Origin: Pseudopedobacter sp035496935
GTDB lineage: Bacteria; Bacteroidota; Bacteroidia; Sphingobacteriales; Sphingobacteriaceae
Reading direction: 5' to 3'
Length of the DNA: 64,000 nt
Assembly: GCA_035496935.1 (NCBI GenBank)
Contig: DATJED010000016.1
Coordinates: 49,072-113,071, forward strand
Part shown: one piece after another, positions 16,014-25,456 of the stretch
Layout of the letters: every line of letters starts with the position of its first letter
How positions within the stretch are numbered: position 1 is the stretch's first letter
Made by a program: the position numbers and the translations under genes
The notes under the pieces: model-generated
What the model was told of the DNA's origin: nothing
Seen by the model: the letters and a program-made list of their open reading frames with translations, nothing else
The model's database searches: none

Positions 16014-16478
16014 ATGAACCGGATAAAAATCATACTGTCGGTACTGTTGCTGGTTTTTATTTTAATCCAATTTATAAGACCTGCCCGCAACAAAAAGGGA
16101 CAGGCCTCACCAAATCGGATAGATAAGGTTTATACAGTGCCAGACAATGTAAAAGCCGTTTTAAAGATTTCCTGTTATGATTGCCATAGTAATAATACCA
16201 AATATCCGTGGTACGCTAATATCCAGCCCGGCGGTTGGTGGCTGGCCTTACACATTAAAAAGGGGAAGTCCGAATTAAATTTTGATGAGTTTGGCACATA
16301 TAGTGAACGAAAACAAATCAGCAAATTAAAAGCAATCTCCAACAGTATAAAGGATGGAACGATGCCTTTAAATTCATACACATTGATACATAGGGATGCC
16401 AAGCTATCAGGGGTTGAAAAGGAAATGATCCTGAACTGGATAGAAAAAACGAAAGGCAGTCTTTCACAAATTAATTAG
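16014..16478 (+). CDS. Haem-binding domain protein (cytochrome-like, PF14376 type)
   Basis: 154 aa with one N-terminal membrane anchor (6-22) and a single haem c motif CYDCHSN (about 54-60), followed by the family-typical TKYPWYANIQPGGWW. The periplasmic domain probably carries haem c and takes part in electron transfer next to the copper oxidase encoded immediately downstream (no gap between stop and start codons). Confidence 0.85.
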   Translation: MNRIKIILSVLLLVFILIQFIRPARNKKGQASPNRIDKVYTVPDNVKAVLKISCYDCHSNNTKYPWYANIQPGGWWLALHIKKGKSELNFDEFGTYSERKQISKLKAISNSIKDGTMPLNSYTLIHRDAKLSGVEKEMILNWIEKTKGSLSQIN

Positions 16479-19232
16479 ATGATGAAAAAATTAATATTAT
16501 ACAGCTTATTGATGACCTTATTTGGGTATGCGTTCGGGAATGAGCGACAGGTTATGTCATCGCAACAAAAGCAACAGCCGGTAATTTATACCTGCGTTAT
16601 GCATCCCGAAATCCAGCGCAACAAGCCGGGAAACTGCCCTAAATGCGGCATGAAACTGGTGGTTCAAAAGAAAAAAAGCGTTCCGGCTAAAAAAGCCGTT
16701 CCAGCAAAAAAAAATCAACCGGCAAAGATGGAGGACATGAAAATACCCCCTCAAAAGCCGGCCACGGAAAAGTCTGCACGACCGGTCACCTATACCTGCC
16801 CAATGCACCCTGAAATACATGCTCCAAAACCCGGAAATTGCCCAAAATGCGGAATGAAACTGGTAAAGGAAACTACAAAAACAGCTCCCGCCCAGCATCA
16901 CGGAATGGATATGCCAATGAAAGAAGACGCTAAAAAAATGGGCAATATGGAAAACATGAAGGGAATGGAGATGGGTGATAACGATGCCACAATGGAGAAC
17001 ATCAAAAAGGCAAAAGCGCAATTAGGTCCGATAAAAACCATTTCTAGCAATACGCCTCCCCGCACAGTGCGTTATGATCTGTACATAGCCGATACTACAG
17101 TAACATATGGTAAAAAACCAAAACGGGCCATTGCCGTAAACGGCCAGATCCCTATGCCTACACTGACTTTTACACAGGGCGACACGGCATTGATTTACGT
17201 TCACAATAACTTGGATGAAGAAACATCATTACACTGGCATGGACTGTTTTTGCCCAACCGGATGGACGGCGTACCCTTTCTTACCCAGATGCCGATAAAG
17301 CCACATAGTACATATATCTATAAATTTCCTATCGTTCAGCATGGCACACACTGGTATCACAGCCACAGCAAGTTGCAGGAACAGATTGGGATGTATGGTG
17401 CATTCATTATGAACAAAAGAGCGGATTGGGACATTCCTACTATTCCTATAGTGCTAAGCGAATGGACGGATATGAAACCGGAAGAAGTGCACCGAAGCCT
17501 GAAGAATGCTACCGATTGGTTTGCCATACAAAAGGGCGCTACTCAAAGTTATGCTGAGGCTATCAAAACAGGTCATTTCAAAACCAAAGTGAACAATGAG
17601 TGGAAGCGAATGAATGCAATGGATGTTAGCGATGTGTATTATGATGCATTTCTAATCAACGGTAAGAACCAGAACGAGCAGCCCCAATTTAAAGCAGGCG
17701 ATAAGCTAAGACTGAGAATTGCAAACGCCGGTGCATCCGATTATTTCTGGCTGAAATACGCAGGCGGCAAGATTACCGTAGTAGCCACAGACGGAAATGA
17801 TGTAGAGCCGGTAGAAGTAGATAGGCTAATCATCGCGGTATCAGAAACCTACGATGTAGTGGTGACCATTCCCGAAAACAAGAGCTACGAATTTTTGGTA
17901 ACGCCCGAAGACCGTACCAAATCCGCCTCACTCTGGTTAGGAAAAGGAGAAAAAGTACCGGCCGGGATGATGCCCAAGCTGAAATACTTTGCCGGCATGA
18001 AAATGATGAACGAGATGATGGACATGCAGGGCAACATGATTGAAATGGAAGGCATGAATATGCAGAACCAGATTATGGATATGAATACGGTCATGTATCC
18101 TGAAATAACCGGTGCGGAAAATCCAAAAGCCGACAATAAAAAAGCCGATATGCCAGGCATGCAAATGCCCAATGATAAAAGCATGGCTGGAATGAATATG
18201 GTTGCCGAAAGCCCGGATATTGTAACCCTTAATTACAATATGCTCCGTGATCCCAAAAAAACAACGCTGCCCAAAGGGCCGTGGAAAGAACTAAAGTTCG
18301 ATCTGACCGGGAACATGAACCGCTATGTATGGACGCTGGACAATAAGACCGTTTCAGAAAGTGATAAGATCCTGATCAAAAAAGGAGAAAACGTACGGAT
18401 TATCATATTCAACAACAGTATGATGCGCCACCCGATGCACCTGCATGGACATGATTTCAGAGTGCTAAACGAGCAGGGTGAAAATGCACCGATGAAAAAT
18501 GTCCTCGACATTATGCCGATGGAACGTGACACTATTGAATTTGCGGCTAACGAGCAGGGCGGTGACTGGTTTTTCCACTGCCACATCCTTTATCACATGA
18601 TGAGCGGAATGGGCAGGGTGTTCAGTTATCAGGATACGCTGATCGACAAAACTGACATCACTGACCCCAAAGTGGCTAAGCGTGGGCTAAACTCAGATGA
18701 CAGGGAATTTCATCCGATGGCAACTGTGGGACTGGAAAGTAATGGAAGTGATGGAGAATTTATGCTGGCCAATACCCGCTACCGCTTTTCTACAGAGTGG
18801 CGTCTTGGCTTAAAGGCACATCATGGCAATGAAAGCGAAACTTATTTCGGCCGGTATATCGGCAGAATGCAATGGCTGTTTCCCTTCATTGGTTTTGATT
18901 ACCATTATAACAGTGTGGAGAATGAAAGAGAAAATAATCTATTTGGACAAGTCAGTAACCAAAAGAACCGGAAGGCCGCGGTTATAGGGGTTCAGTATAT
19001 CCTTCCTATGCTGGTTACTGCTGAAGCACGATTAGACAGTAAGGGAAAACTTCGTTTTCAACTTATGCGTGAGGATATTCCGTTAACAAGTAGGTTAAGG
19101 ATGAACTTTATGGCAAATACCGATAAGGAATTCATGGGAGGGTTCAGATATATTGTTACCAAATATTTCTCCTTATCTACTCACTATGATAGTGATATGG
19201 GCTATGGAGGTGGAATTACCATAACCTATTAA
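16479..19232 (+). CDS. Multicopper oxidase fusion: two HMBD domains, PcoA/CopA-type oxidase, PcoB-like C-terminus
   Basis: 917 aa. After a signal peptide come two heavy-metal-binding repeats (YTCxMHPE...GNCPKCGMKLV, residues 37-61 and 105-129), then the oxidase (about 190-720). Copper ligands are seen in HWHGLF, HWYHSHS, HPMHLHGHDF and HCHILYHM. Met-rich insertions (about 505-575) resemble those in copper-resistance oxidases. The last 170 residues look like the beta-strand domain of PcoB, an outer-membrane copper protein normally made from a separate gene. The protein probably oxidises Cu(I) in the periplasm. Confidence 0.88.
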   Translation: MMKKLILYSLLMTLFGYAFGNERQVMSSQQKQQPVIYTCVMHPEIQRNKPGNCPKCGMKLVVQKKKSVPAKKAVPAKKNQPAKMEDMKIPPQKPATEKSARPVTYTCPMHPEIHAPKPGNCPKCGMKLVKETTKTAPAQHHGMDMPMKEDAKKMGNMENMKGMEMGDNDATMENIKKAKAQLGPIKTISSNTPPRTVRYDLYIADTTVTYGKKPKRAIAVNGQIPMPTLTFTQGDTALIYVHNNLDEETSLHWHGLFLPNRMDGVPFLTQMPIKPHSTYIYKFPIVQHGTHWYHSHSKLQEQIGMYGAFIMNKRADWDIPTIPIVLSEWTDMKPEEVHRSLKNATDWFAIQKGATQSYAEAIKTGHFKTKVNNEWKRMNAMDVSDVYYDAFLINGKNQNEQPQFKAGDKLRLRIANAGASDYFWLKYAGGKITVVATDGNDVEPVEVDRLIIAVSETYDVVVTIPENKSYEFLVTPEDRTKSASLWLGKGEKVPAGMMPKLKYFAGMKMMNEMMDMQGNMIEMEGMNMQNQIMDMNTVMYPEITGAENPKADNKKADMPGMQMPNDKSMAGMNMVAESPDIVTLNYNMLRDPKKTTLPKGPWKELKFDLTGNMNRYVWTLDNKTVSESDKILIKKGENVRIIIFNNSMMRHPMHLHGHDFRVLNEQGENAPMKNVLDIMPMERDTIEFAANEQGGDWFFHCHILYHMMSGMGRVFSYQDTLIDKTDITDPKVAKRGLNSDDREFHPMATVGLESNGSDGEFMLANTRYRFSTEWRLGLKAHHGNESETYFGRYIGRMQWLFPFIGFDYHYNSVENERENNLFGQVSNQKNRKAAVIGVQYILPMLVTAEARLDSKGKLRFQLMREDIPLTSRLRMNFMANTDKEFMGGFRYIVTKYFSLSTHYDSDMGYGGGITITY

Positions 19233-19375
19233 ATGGATAGCATCATGAAACATACCTATAAGATAACCGGAATGAGCTGCGATGGCTACCGTACTAAAGT
19301 TAAACAGGCACTGGGATTTCTGCGGTAATCACACTTAAGGTTAAGAAGTGCGAAGCTGGATTAAATAAAAGTTAA
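19233..19375 (+). pseudogene. Degraded HMA-domain gene
   Basis: An ORF starting right after the oxidase stop (19233) encodes KHTYKITGMSCDGYRTKVKQAL and ends at 19328. In another frame VITLKVKKCEAGLNKS continues to 19375. Together they resemble an HMA domain that has lost its centre by deletion or frameshift. The metal motif is CDGY instead of CxxC, so even the intact part would not bind copper normally. Confidence 0.55.
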
Positions 19376-19386
19376 ATCAATATAAA

Positions 19387-19623
19387 ATGACAGACGATGG
19401 CAATTTTAGAATCTCGGTAACATTAAATGATATCGACCAGACGACACACTTAAAGGTGCATCATAGAGATGAAACTTTTGAGGTAGAATTGAATGGAAAA
19501 ACAGTCGCCGTATTAAACAACGGTGATAATTCATGGAGTTCGGTTGACGGTAATCTCGACCAGTTAACCGTCAATTTAATTGGCGACGCAATTGAACAAT
19601 TTTACAAAGAACAAGGCTGGTAA
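19387..19623 (+). CDS. Small hypothetical protein
   Basis: 78-aa acidic protein with alternating strands, no signal peptide and no known family (MTDDGNFRISVTLNDIDQTT at the start, IEQFYKEQGW at the end). It lies between the decayed HMA gene and a DUF305 gene, in the same direction. Function is unknown. The codon pattern and well-placed start make it a likely real gene. Confidence 0.55.
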   Translation: MTDDGNFRISVTLNDIDQTTHLKVHHRDETFEVELNGKTVAVLNNGDNSWSSVDGNLDQLTVNLIGDAIEQFYKEQGW

Positions 19624-19670
19624 AATGTCATCTATCATAAATAATAAACAATCAATTTAAAACTTTAAAC

Positions 19671-20165
19671 ATGAAAAACGAAAATCAAAACAATCAACAC
19701 GGAAAAATGGAACATGGTGGTAATCCATATAAAAAGTTCCTTCTAATGCTGGCTATATCCTTCATCCTGATGTATGGAATTATGTTCTTAAATGTTGATG
19801 AGGCAAACCATATTTATTTGAGTATTACTAGGACTTACATGTCAATTCTCATGATTTCGGCAATGGCTTTGGTTATGCTGCCGATGATGGGCAAAATGTA
19901 CCCGAATAAAAGATTGAATAAGATAATTTTAGCCTCAGCCATCGTTGTGTTCATTGCTGTTTTGACCTTTTTAAGGCAACAGACATTTATAGGGGATATA
20001 CAATATATGAAAGGAATGATACCTCATCATTCTTCCGCTATAATGACCAGCAAAAATGCGAACATCAAAGATCCCGAAGTAAAGAAACTCTCAAAACAGA
20101 TTATTAAATCGCAGGAAGAAGAAATCGCCCTGATGAAAGCTTATCTGGAAAGGCTTAAAAAATAA
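19671..20165 (+). CDS. DUF305 membrane protein
   Basis: 164 aa with three hydrophobic segments (about 22-40, 52-72, 83-100) and a C-terminal DUF305 domain carrying YMKGMIPHHSSAIMTSKNA and EVKKLSKQIIKSQEEEI. The HH and Met residues in this domain are thought to bind metal. The N-terminal tail has HGKMEHGG. It probably acts at the inner membrane in copper or silver handling. Confidence 0.83.
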   Translation: MKNENQNNQHGKMEHGGNPYKKFLLMLAISFILMYGIMFLNVDEANHIYLSITRTYMSILMISAMALVMLPMMGKMYPNKRLNKIILASAIVVFIAVLTFLRQQTFIGDIQYMKGMIPHHSSAIMTSKNANIKDPEVKKLSKQIIKSQEEEIALMKAYLERLKK

Positions 20166-20229
20166 GCGGAAACGTTGAGCAATATGATGCCACATTCAAG
20201 AATCAGCAATCTCTTATTATAAAATCAAA

Positions 20230-20437
20230 AACCGATGTCACGTTTTAAACTGAGATTGGCGCAACATATCATTTTGGCGTCGGCGAGCAGTATTTTATTT
20301 ACCGTCCTTTGGATAGATAAAAATCTATTATAGAAAAAATCCATGCTATTGCTCATCAGGTAAAAAACCATATCCAAAAAAGGTTGCCCCAGTTTATCGA
20401 TATAATGATTCATGTAGAGCCCGCAACGCGAAAATGA
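20230..20437 (+). pseudogene. Fragment of a cation diffusion facilitator C-terminus
   Basis: In the frame ending at TGA 20435-20437 the translation reads SIIEKIHAIAHQVKNHIQKR then LPQFIDIMIHVEP. This matches the cytoplasmic C-terminal domain of CDF exporters, which ends in a similar HVEP. Upstream the frame is broken by stops, so only a tail remains, with at least one frameshift. An intact CDF gene lies at 28172. Confidence 0.5.
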
Positions 20438-20455
20438 TACTTTAAATAAAAAACA

Positions 20456-20471
20456 TATATTTGCAAATATA
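20456..20471 (+). promoter_or_regulatory. Palindromic promoter box before DUF6660 gene
   Basis: TATATTTGCAAATATA is a 16-bp perfect palindrome whose left half is a TAnnTTTG -7 box. It ends 2 bp before the start codon at 20474. The transcript would have almost no leader. Confidence 0.45.
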
Positions 20472-20473
20472 CA

Positions 20474-20788
20474 ATGAGGCTATTTTCATTCATATGGATA
20501 ATTATTATTATGGCGGCGTATTTAGTGCCCTGTTCTGATGTGTCTTTTGTGGAAGTTAATGCTAAATACGAATCTGTAAAAAACACTACAGACAACAATC
20601 AAAATAAAACGGATGAATGTAGTCCTTTTTGCTCCTGTGCATGCTGTTCAGTGCCAACTGTGGCTCAAACATTATTCGCCTTAGTATTTCATCACCCTAT
20701 TGTTCATCCTGTTTACTCAGAATATAAACATGGAGAATTCATAAATGTCAGTATTCCTATCTGGCAACCTCCTCAATTAATTTCTTAG
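20474..20788 (+). CDS. DUF6660-type small exported protein
   Basis: 104 aa with an N-terminal signal or anchor (4-22), a central Cys-rich segment (CSPFCSCACCSVP) and a conserved C-terminal end IWQPPQ. These features match small proteins encoded just upstream of metal efflux genes in Bacteroidota. A relative at 32202 precedes the iron permease. Function is unknown. Metal sensing or binding at the envelope is plausible. Confidence 0.7.
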   Translation: MRLFSFIWIIIIMAAYLVPCSDVSFVEVNAKYESVKNTTDNNQNKTDECSPFCSCACCSVPTVAQTLFALVFHHPIVHPVYSEYKHGEFINVSIPIWQPPQLIS

Positions 20789-20853
20789 TTTTTCTTTTTA
20801 AGTACATGCCTGTTTTCATGCATGTGCATCTCAACTAATATTCATTTTATCCA

Positions 20854-21039
20854 ATGATTATGGCTAAAAAAAAGTCCAGATCATTCGGTGATAAACAAAA
20901 TCGGGCATATGGCACAAAAAGCTATAAAAAGCCTCGCTGGATGCAAATTGTAAGACTTGTCTCAATTATAATTCTTTCAATTTTCTTACTTCTGGCAATC
21001 ACCGGAATGATCCTTCATTTGATATCTCATTATAAATAA
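20854..21039 (+). CDS. Small single-pass membrane protein upstream of RND pump
   Basis: 61 aa, basic N-terminal half (KKKSRSFGDKQNRAYGTKSY) followed by one hydrophobic helix (about 33-55). It stops 3 bp before the RND pump gene, so it is likely co-translated. Start could also be at 20860 (MAKKKSRS). Unknown function; perhaps a small accessory subunit of the pump. Confidence 0.55.
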   Translation: MIMAKKKSRSFGDKQNRAYGTKSYKKPRWMQIVRLVSIIILSIFLLLAITGMILHLISHYK

Positions 21040-21042
21040 GAT

Positions 21043-24000
21043 ATGCTTAAAAAAATTATTGAGTTTTCCATTAAAAACAAATTAGTTATCGGGCTGTTTA
21101 CCCTAGCCTTAATTGCTTGGGGGGTATACTCGTTAAAAAAACTCCCTATTGATGCCGTACCTGACATTACCAATAACCAGGTTCAGGTAATTACACTTAG
21201 CCCATCCCTTGCAACACAAGAGGTTGAACGTTTAATTTCTTTTCCGGTAGAACAAACTATGGCTACCATCCCTGAGATTGAACAAGTACGTTCCATCTCC
21301 CGTTTCGGACTTTCTGTGGTAACTATTGTTTTTCATGACGATGTGGATATCTACTGGGCCCGCCAACAGGTAAACGAAAAGTTATCTGAAGCGAAGAACA
21401 ATATACCTCCGGGTTTGGGCAATCCAGAAATTGCGCCAATTTCTACAGGATTAGGTGAAATTTACCAATACGTTATTCACCCTAAATCTGGGTACGAAAA
21501 AAAATATGATGCCCGTGAATTGAGAAGCATCCAGGACTGGATTGTTCGAAGGCAGCTTCTTGGAACACCAGGTATAGCTGAAGTAAACAGCTTCGGTGGC
21601 CTATTAAAGCAGTATGAAATAGCTCTAGACCCCGATAAACTCAGAAGTTTCAATTTAAGCATCAGCGACGTTTTTGATGCGCTGGAAGAAAATAACCAAA
21701 ATACTGGTGGTGCTTATATTGACAAGAAGCCCAATGCCTACTTTATCCGTAGCGAAGGCTTGGTAGGAAGTCTGGAAGACATCAGCAAAATCGTTGTAGA
21801 GAATACCGACAGTGGCATTCCCATACTAATTAGAGATATAGCTACCGTACAAATTGGCAATGCCATCCGGTATGGCGCTTTAACAAGGGCTACAAAAGAA
21901 AGTCAGGGTGAAGCAGTGGGCGGTATTGTGATGATGCTAAAAGGTGCGAACGCGAATGAAGTGGTCAAATTGGTACAGCAAAAAATTGATCGTATCAATA
22001 AAACATTGCCCGAAGGTGTTACCGTTGAGCCATATCTTGATAGAAGTGCCCTGGTTAACCGGGCTATCGGTACGGTTGCAAAAAACCTGATAGAGGGAGC
22101 CTTAATCGTCATCTTTGTCCTCGTTCTCTTTCTGGGGAATTTTAGGGCAGGTTTAGTGGTTGCCTCTGTTATTCCACTGGCCATGCTTTTTGCCATTGCC
22201 CTTATGAATGTCTTCGGTGTTTCCGGAAACCTGATGAGTTTGGGTGCTATTGATTTTGGGTTGATTGTAGACGGTGCAGTAATCATTGTGGAGGCAACCA
22301 TGCATACGCTGGCGGCTCATGGACTGGTAAAGGCCTATACCCAAACAGAAATGGACGAAAAGGTTGAGAAATCAGCAGTCCGTATGATGAGTGCGGCAGC
22401 ATTTGGGCAAATCATTATTCTTATTGTGTATTTGCCAATTCTGGCTTTGGTTGGGATTGAGGGAAAGATGTTTCGCCCAATGGCCCAAACGGTGTCATTC
22501 GCTATTCTCGGTGCTTTTATTCTTTCACTCACCTACGTTCCAATGGTATCCTCGCTGTTTTTAAGCAAAAAGGTATCTCACAAAAAGAACTTTTCAGACC
22601 GAATGATGGATTTTTTCCAGCGGATGTATTCGCCCATGATCCACGCAGCGTTACGTAGACGGCTTTTGGTGGTAAGCTCCGCGGTTGTCCTTCTCATCAT
22701 CAGCATTTTCATGTTTGCAAGAATGGGAGGCGAATTTATTCCAACACTTGAGGAAGGTGACTTTGCAATAGAAACCAGACTGCTCACAGGAAGTTCGCTA
22801 TCACAAACTATTGATAAAGTAAACCAGGCTTCAAAAATTTTGGTAGATAAGTTTCCCGAAGTGAAGGAAGTGATTGGTAAAGTTGGAGCTGCCGAAATAC
22901 CAACTGACCCTATGCCGATGGAAGCCACAGATTTAACGGTAATTTTAAAAGACAAGGAAGAATGGGTAAGTGCAGATAGCAGGGAAGAATTGGCGGAAAA
23001 AATGACCGAAGCACTTGAAAATGTGCCCGGTGTCACTTTTGGTATTTCCCAACCTATCCAACTTCGCTCAAATGAATTGATTTCAGGTGTTAGGCAAGAC
23101 ATCGGGATAAAGGTTTTCGGGGATGACCTACAGGTTTTGACGGATCTTTCACAAAAGATTGGAAAAATAGTCAATACGGTAGATGGAGCTAAAGATTTGT
23201 ATTTGGAGCAGGCAACAGGATTGCCACAGATTGTTGTAAATATAGACCGCGATGCTATAGCCCGTTATGGTTTAAGCATTAAAACTGTCAATCAGGCTAT
23301 AAGTACCGCTTTTGCGGGAGAAAGTGCAGGCTTAGTTTATGAAGGGGAAAGAAGATACGATTTGGTAGTAAGGTTATCTCAAGAAAACCGGCAGGATATA
23401 AACGATGTGAAGAACATATATATTACTGCTCCAAATGGCAACCAAGTTCCTTTAGAACAATTGGCTGCGGTCCAGTTTCAGGTTGGTCCCAACCAGATAC
23501 AGCGTGAAGATACTAAAAGGAGGATTATTGTAGGGCTAAATGTTAGAGGGCGTGATATTGCCAGTGTGGTTCAGGAAATTGAACAAAAAATCAATCAAAA
23601 GATAAAACTCCCTCCCGGATATTATATCACTTATGGCGGTCAATTTGAAAACCTGCAGGCGGCTAAGCAAAGACTTTCTGTAGCGGTTCCGGTTGCTTTA
23701 TTGTTGATTTTACTTTTACTGTATTTTTCATTTGGCTCGGTAAAACAATCACTACTTATTTTTTCGGCAATTCCAATGGCTGCAATAGGCGGTGTATTTG
23801 CATTGCTGATTAGGGGAATGCCTTTTAGTATTTCAGCCGGTGTAGGATTTATCGCTTTATTTGGTGTAGCGGTTTTAAATGGAATTGTACTCATTACCGA
23901 ATTTAACCGGTTAAAGAAAGAAGACAAGTATGCCCTAAAAGATATTGTTCTCAAAGGTACGGCCATCCGTCTCCGCCCTGTGTTAATGACCGCTACCGTA

Positions 24001-25425
24001 GCTTCTCTCGGCTTCCTGCCTATGGCCATTTCTTCCGCTGCCGGAGCCGAGGTGCAAAAACCACTGGCCACCGTTGTAATAGGTGGATTAATCACATCAA
24101 CTATTCTAACTTTAATTGTTTTACCTGTGTTATATACTTATTTCGAAACTTTTAAAAGAAAGTCCAAAAAAGCAGCGGTAACAACAGTAGTTTCTATTTT
24201 TATTGGTCTGTTGATATGGTCGCCAACTGCTAAGGCACAAGATGCAAAGATTGCTCAACCTTTGAGCATGGAACACGCCATATTAATTGCTATACAAAAT
24301 AACCAAACGGTAAAATCATCTCAATTGCTTATTCAACAGCAACAAGCATTGAAAGGAACGTCCATGGATTTTGGAAAGACTGATTTGAATTTAGAGTATG
24401 GTCAGATTAACGGGTTAAATAAGGACAACAATATTAGTGTACAGCAAAACATTCCTTATCCCGGCCTTTTTAAAAATCAGCGGAATTTAAACCAGGCAAA
24501 GATTAAAAGTGCTGAGATTAATCTCACGGTTACCCAAAATGAGCTGATGTATCAGGTTAGGAGTACTTACACACAATTAGCTTACTTTTTGGCCCTTCAG
24601 AAATTATATCAAAGCCAGGACACCGTCTACCGTAATTTTCAACGGGCGGCTTCTTTGCGTTATCAGGCTGGCGAAACTAACCTCCTGGAACAAACTACGG
24701 CAGAAACGCAGTATAACGAAATCCGCAATCAGATGACAAAAAACCAGTCAAATATTGCGATATATATCTCGGAGTTGCAGCGGCTACTGAATACAAAACA
24801 GCGACCGGAACTTGATACTGCTGATTTTAAAAGGATTATCTGGAATGACAACATATTAGATAGTGCCATCGCACATAATCCTACCTTGGCATATCAGAAA
24901 CAGCAGGTGGAGATTGCTGACAATTCTATAGGCGTAGAACGGGCTAAGGCAGCTCCGGATTTTACTGTGGGGTATTTTAATCAGTCCATTATTGGCAACT
25001 ATACTGTAAGCGGACAAAATCAATATTTTGGAAGCGACAAGCGGTTTCAGGGAGTTCAGGCGGGTATATCTATACCCTTATTTTTTAAACCTTATTCATC
25101 CCGTATAAAAGCAGCTAAAATAGAAAAGCAGGTAGCAGAAAGCCAGTATAGTTTATTTGAGAAGAACTTGACAGAACAGTTCAGTCAGGCTTATCAGGAT
25201 ATGGCTAAGGATGCCAAAAGTCTTGATTATTATGAGACCAGTGCGCTTCCAAATGTCGATTTGATTCTAAAACAGGCTCAAATCGCGTTTCAAAATGGCG
25301 AAATCGCTTATATAGAGTTTTTACAAGCCTTGCGCACTTATTCAGATATACGGTTCAATTATCTGGAAACCCTCAATGAATACAATCAAGCGGTTTACAA
25401 CTTACAATACCTTATAGGCCAATAA
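21043..25425 (+). CDS. Heavy-metal RND efflux pump fused to TolC-like outer-membrane domain (CzcA/CusA-CusC)
   Basis: 1460 aa. Residues 1-1050 form an HME-RND proton antiporter. The fourth helix has DFGLIVDGAVIIVE, with Asp404, Asp410 and Glu417. This DFG-DGA-VE pattern is that of the divalent (Co/Zn/Cd, CzcA) group rather than the copper/silver CusA group. After a linker (about 1050-1070), residues 1070-1460 form an outer-membrane efflux (TolC/CusC) domain. With the adaptor encoded next it can make a complete tripartite pump. Confidence 0.9.
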   Translation: MLKKIIEFSIKNKLVIGLFTLALIAWGVYSLKKLPIDAVPDITNNQVQVITLSPSLATQEVERLISFPVEQTMATIPEIEQVRSISRFGLSVVTIVFHDDVDIYWARQQVNEKLSEAKNNIPPGLGNPEIAPISTGLGEIYQYVIHPKSGYEKKYDARELRSIQDWIVRRQLLGTPGIAEVNSFGGLLKQYEIALDPDKLRSFNLSISDVFDALEENNQNTGGAYIDKKPNAYFIRSEGLVGSLEDISKIVVENTDSGIPILIRDIATVQIGNAIRYGALTRATKESQGEAVGGIVMMLKGANANEVVKLVQQKIDRINKTLPEGVTVEPYLDRSALVNRAIGTVAKNLIEGALIVIFVLVLFLGNFRAGLVVASVIPLAMLFAIALMNVFGVSGNLMSLGAIDFGLIVDGAVIIVEATMHTLAAHGLVKAYTQTEMDEKVEKSAVRMMSAAAFGQIIILIVYLPILALVGIEGKMFRPMAQTVSFAILGAFILSLTYVPMVSSLFLSKKVSHKKNFSDRMMDFFQRMYSPMIHAALRRRLLVVSSAVVLLIISIFMFARMGGEFIPTLEEGDFAIETRLLTGSSLSQTIDKVNQASKILVDKFPEVKEVIGKVGAAEIPTDPMPMEATDLTVILKDKEEWVSADSREELAEKMTEALENVPGVTFGISQPIQLRSNELISGVRQDIGIKVFGDDLQVLTDLSQKIGKIVNTVDGAKDLYLEQATGLPQIVVNIDRDAIARYGLSIKTVNQAISTAFAGESAGLVYEGERRYDLVVRLSQENRQDINDVKNIYITAPNGNQVPLEQLAAVQFQVGPNQIQREDTKRRIIVGLNVRGRDIASVVQEIEQKINQKIKLPPGYYITYGGQFENLQAAKQRLSVAVPVALLLILLLLYFSFGSVKQSLLIFSAIPMAAIGGVFALLIRGMPFSISAGVGFIALFGVAVLNGIVLITEFNRLKKEDKYALKDIVLKGTAIRLRPVLMTATVASLGFLPMAISSAAGAEVQKPLATVVIGGLITSTILTLIVLPVLYTYFETFKRKSKKAAVTTVVSIFIGLLIWSPTAKAQDAKIAQPLSMEHAILIAIQNNQTVKSSQLLIQQQQALKGTSMDFGKTDLNLEYGQINGLNKDNNISVQQNIPYPGLFKNQRNLNQAKIKSAEINLTVTQNELMYQVRSTYTQLAYFLALQKLYQSQDTVYRNFQRAASLRYQAGETNLLEQTTAETQYNEIRNQMTKNQSNIAIYISELQRLLNTKQRPELDTADFKRIIWNDNILDSAIAHNPTLAYQKQQVEIADNSIGVERAKAAPDFTVGYFNQSIIGNYTVSGQNQYFGSDKRFQGVQAGISIPLFFKPYSSRIKAAKIEKQVAESQYSLFEKNLTEQFSQAYQDMAKDAKSLDYYETSALPNVDLILKQAQIAFQNGEIAYIEFLQALRTYSDIRFNYLETLNEYNQAVYNLQYLIGQ

Positions 25426-25456
25426 TTAAATAAAGAAAATGGAAAAATATATAAAA

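Noticed and set aside
20225..20413. 62-aa ORF on the minus strand
   Set aside because: It is antisense to the CDF remnant, whose plus-strand segment matches a known family end.
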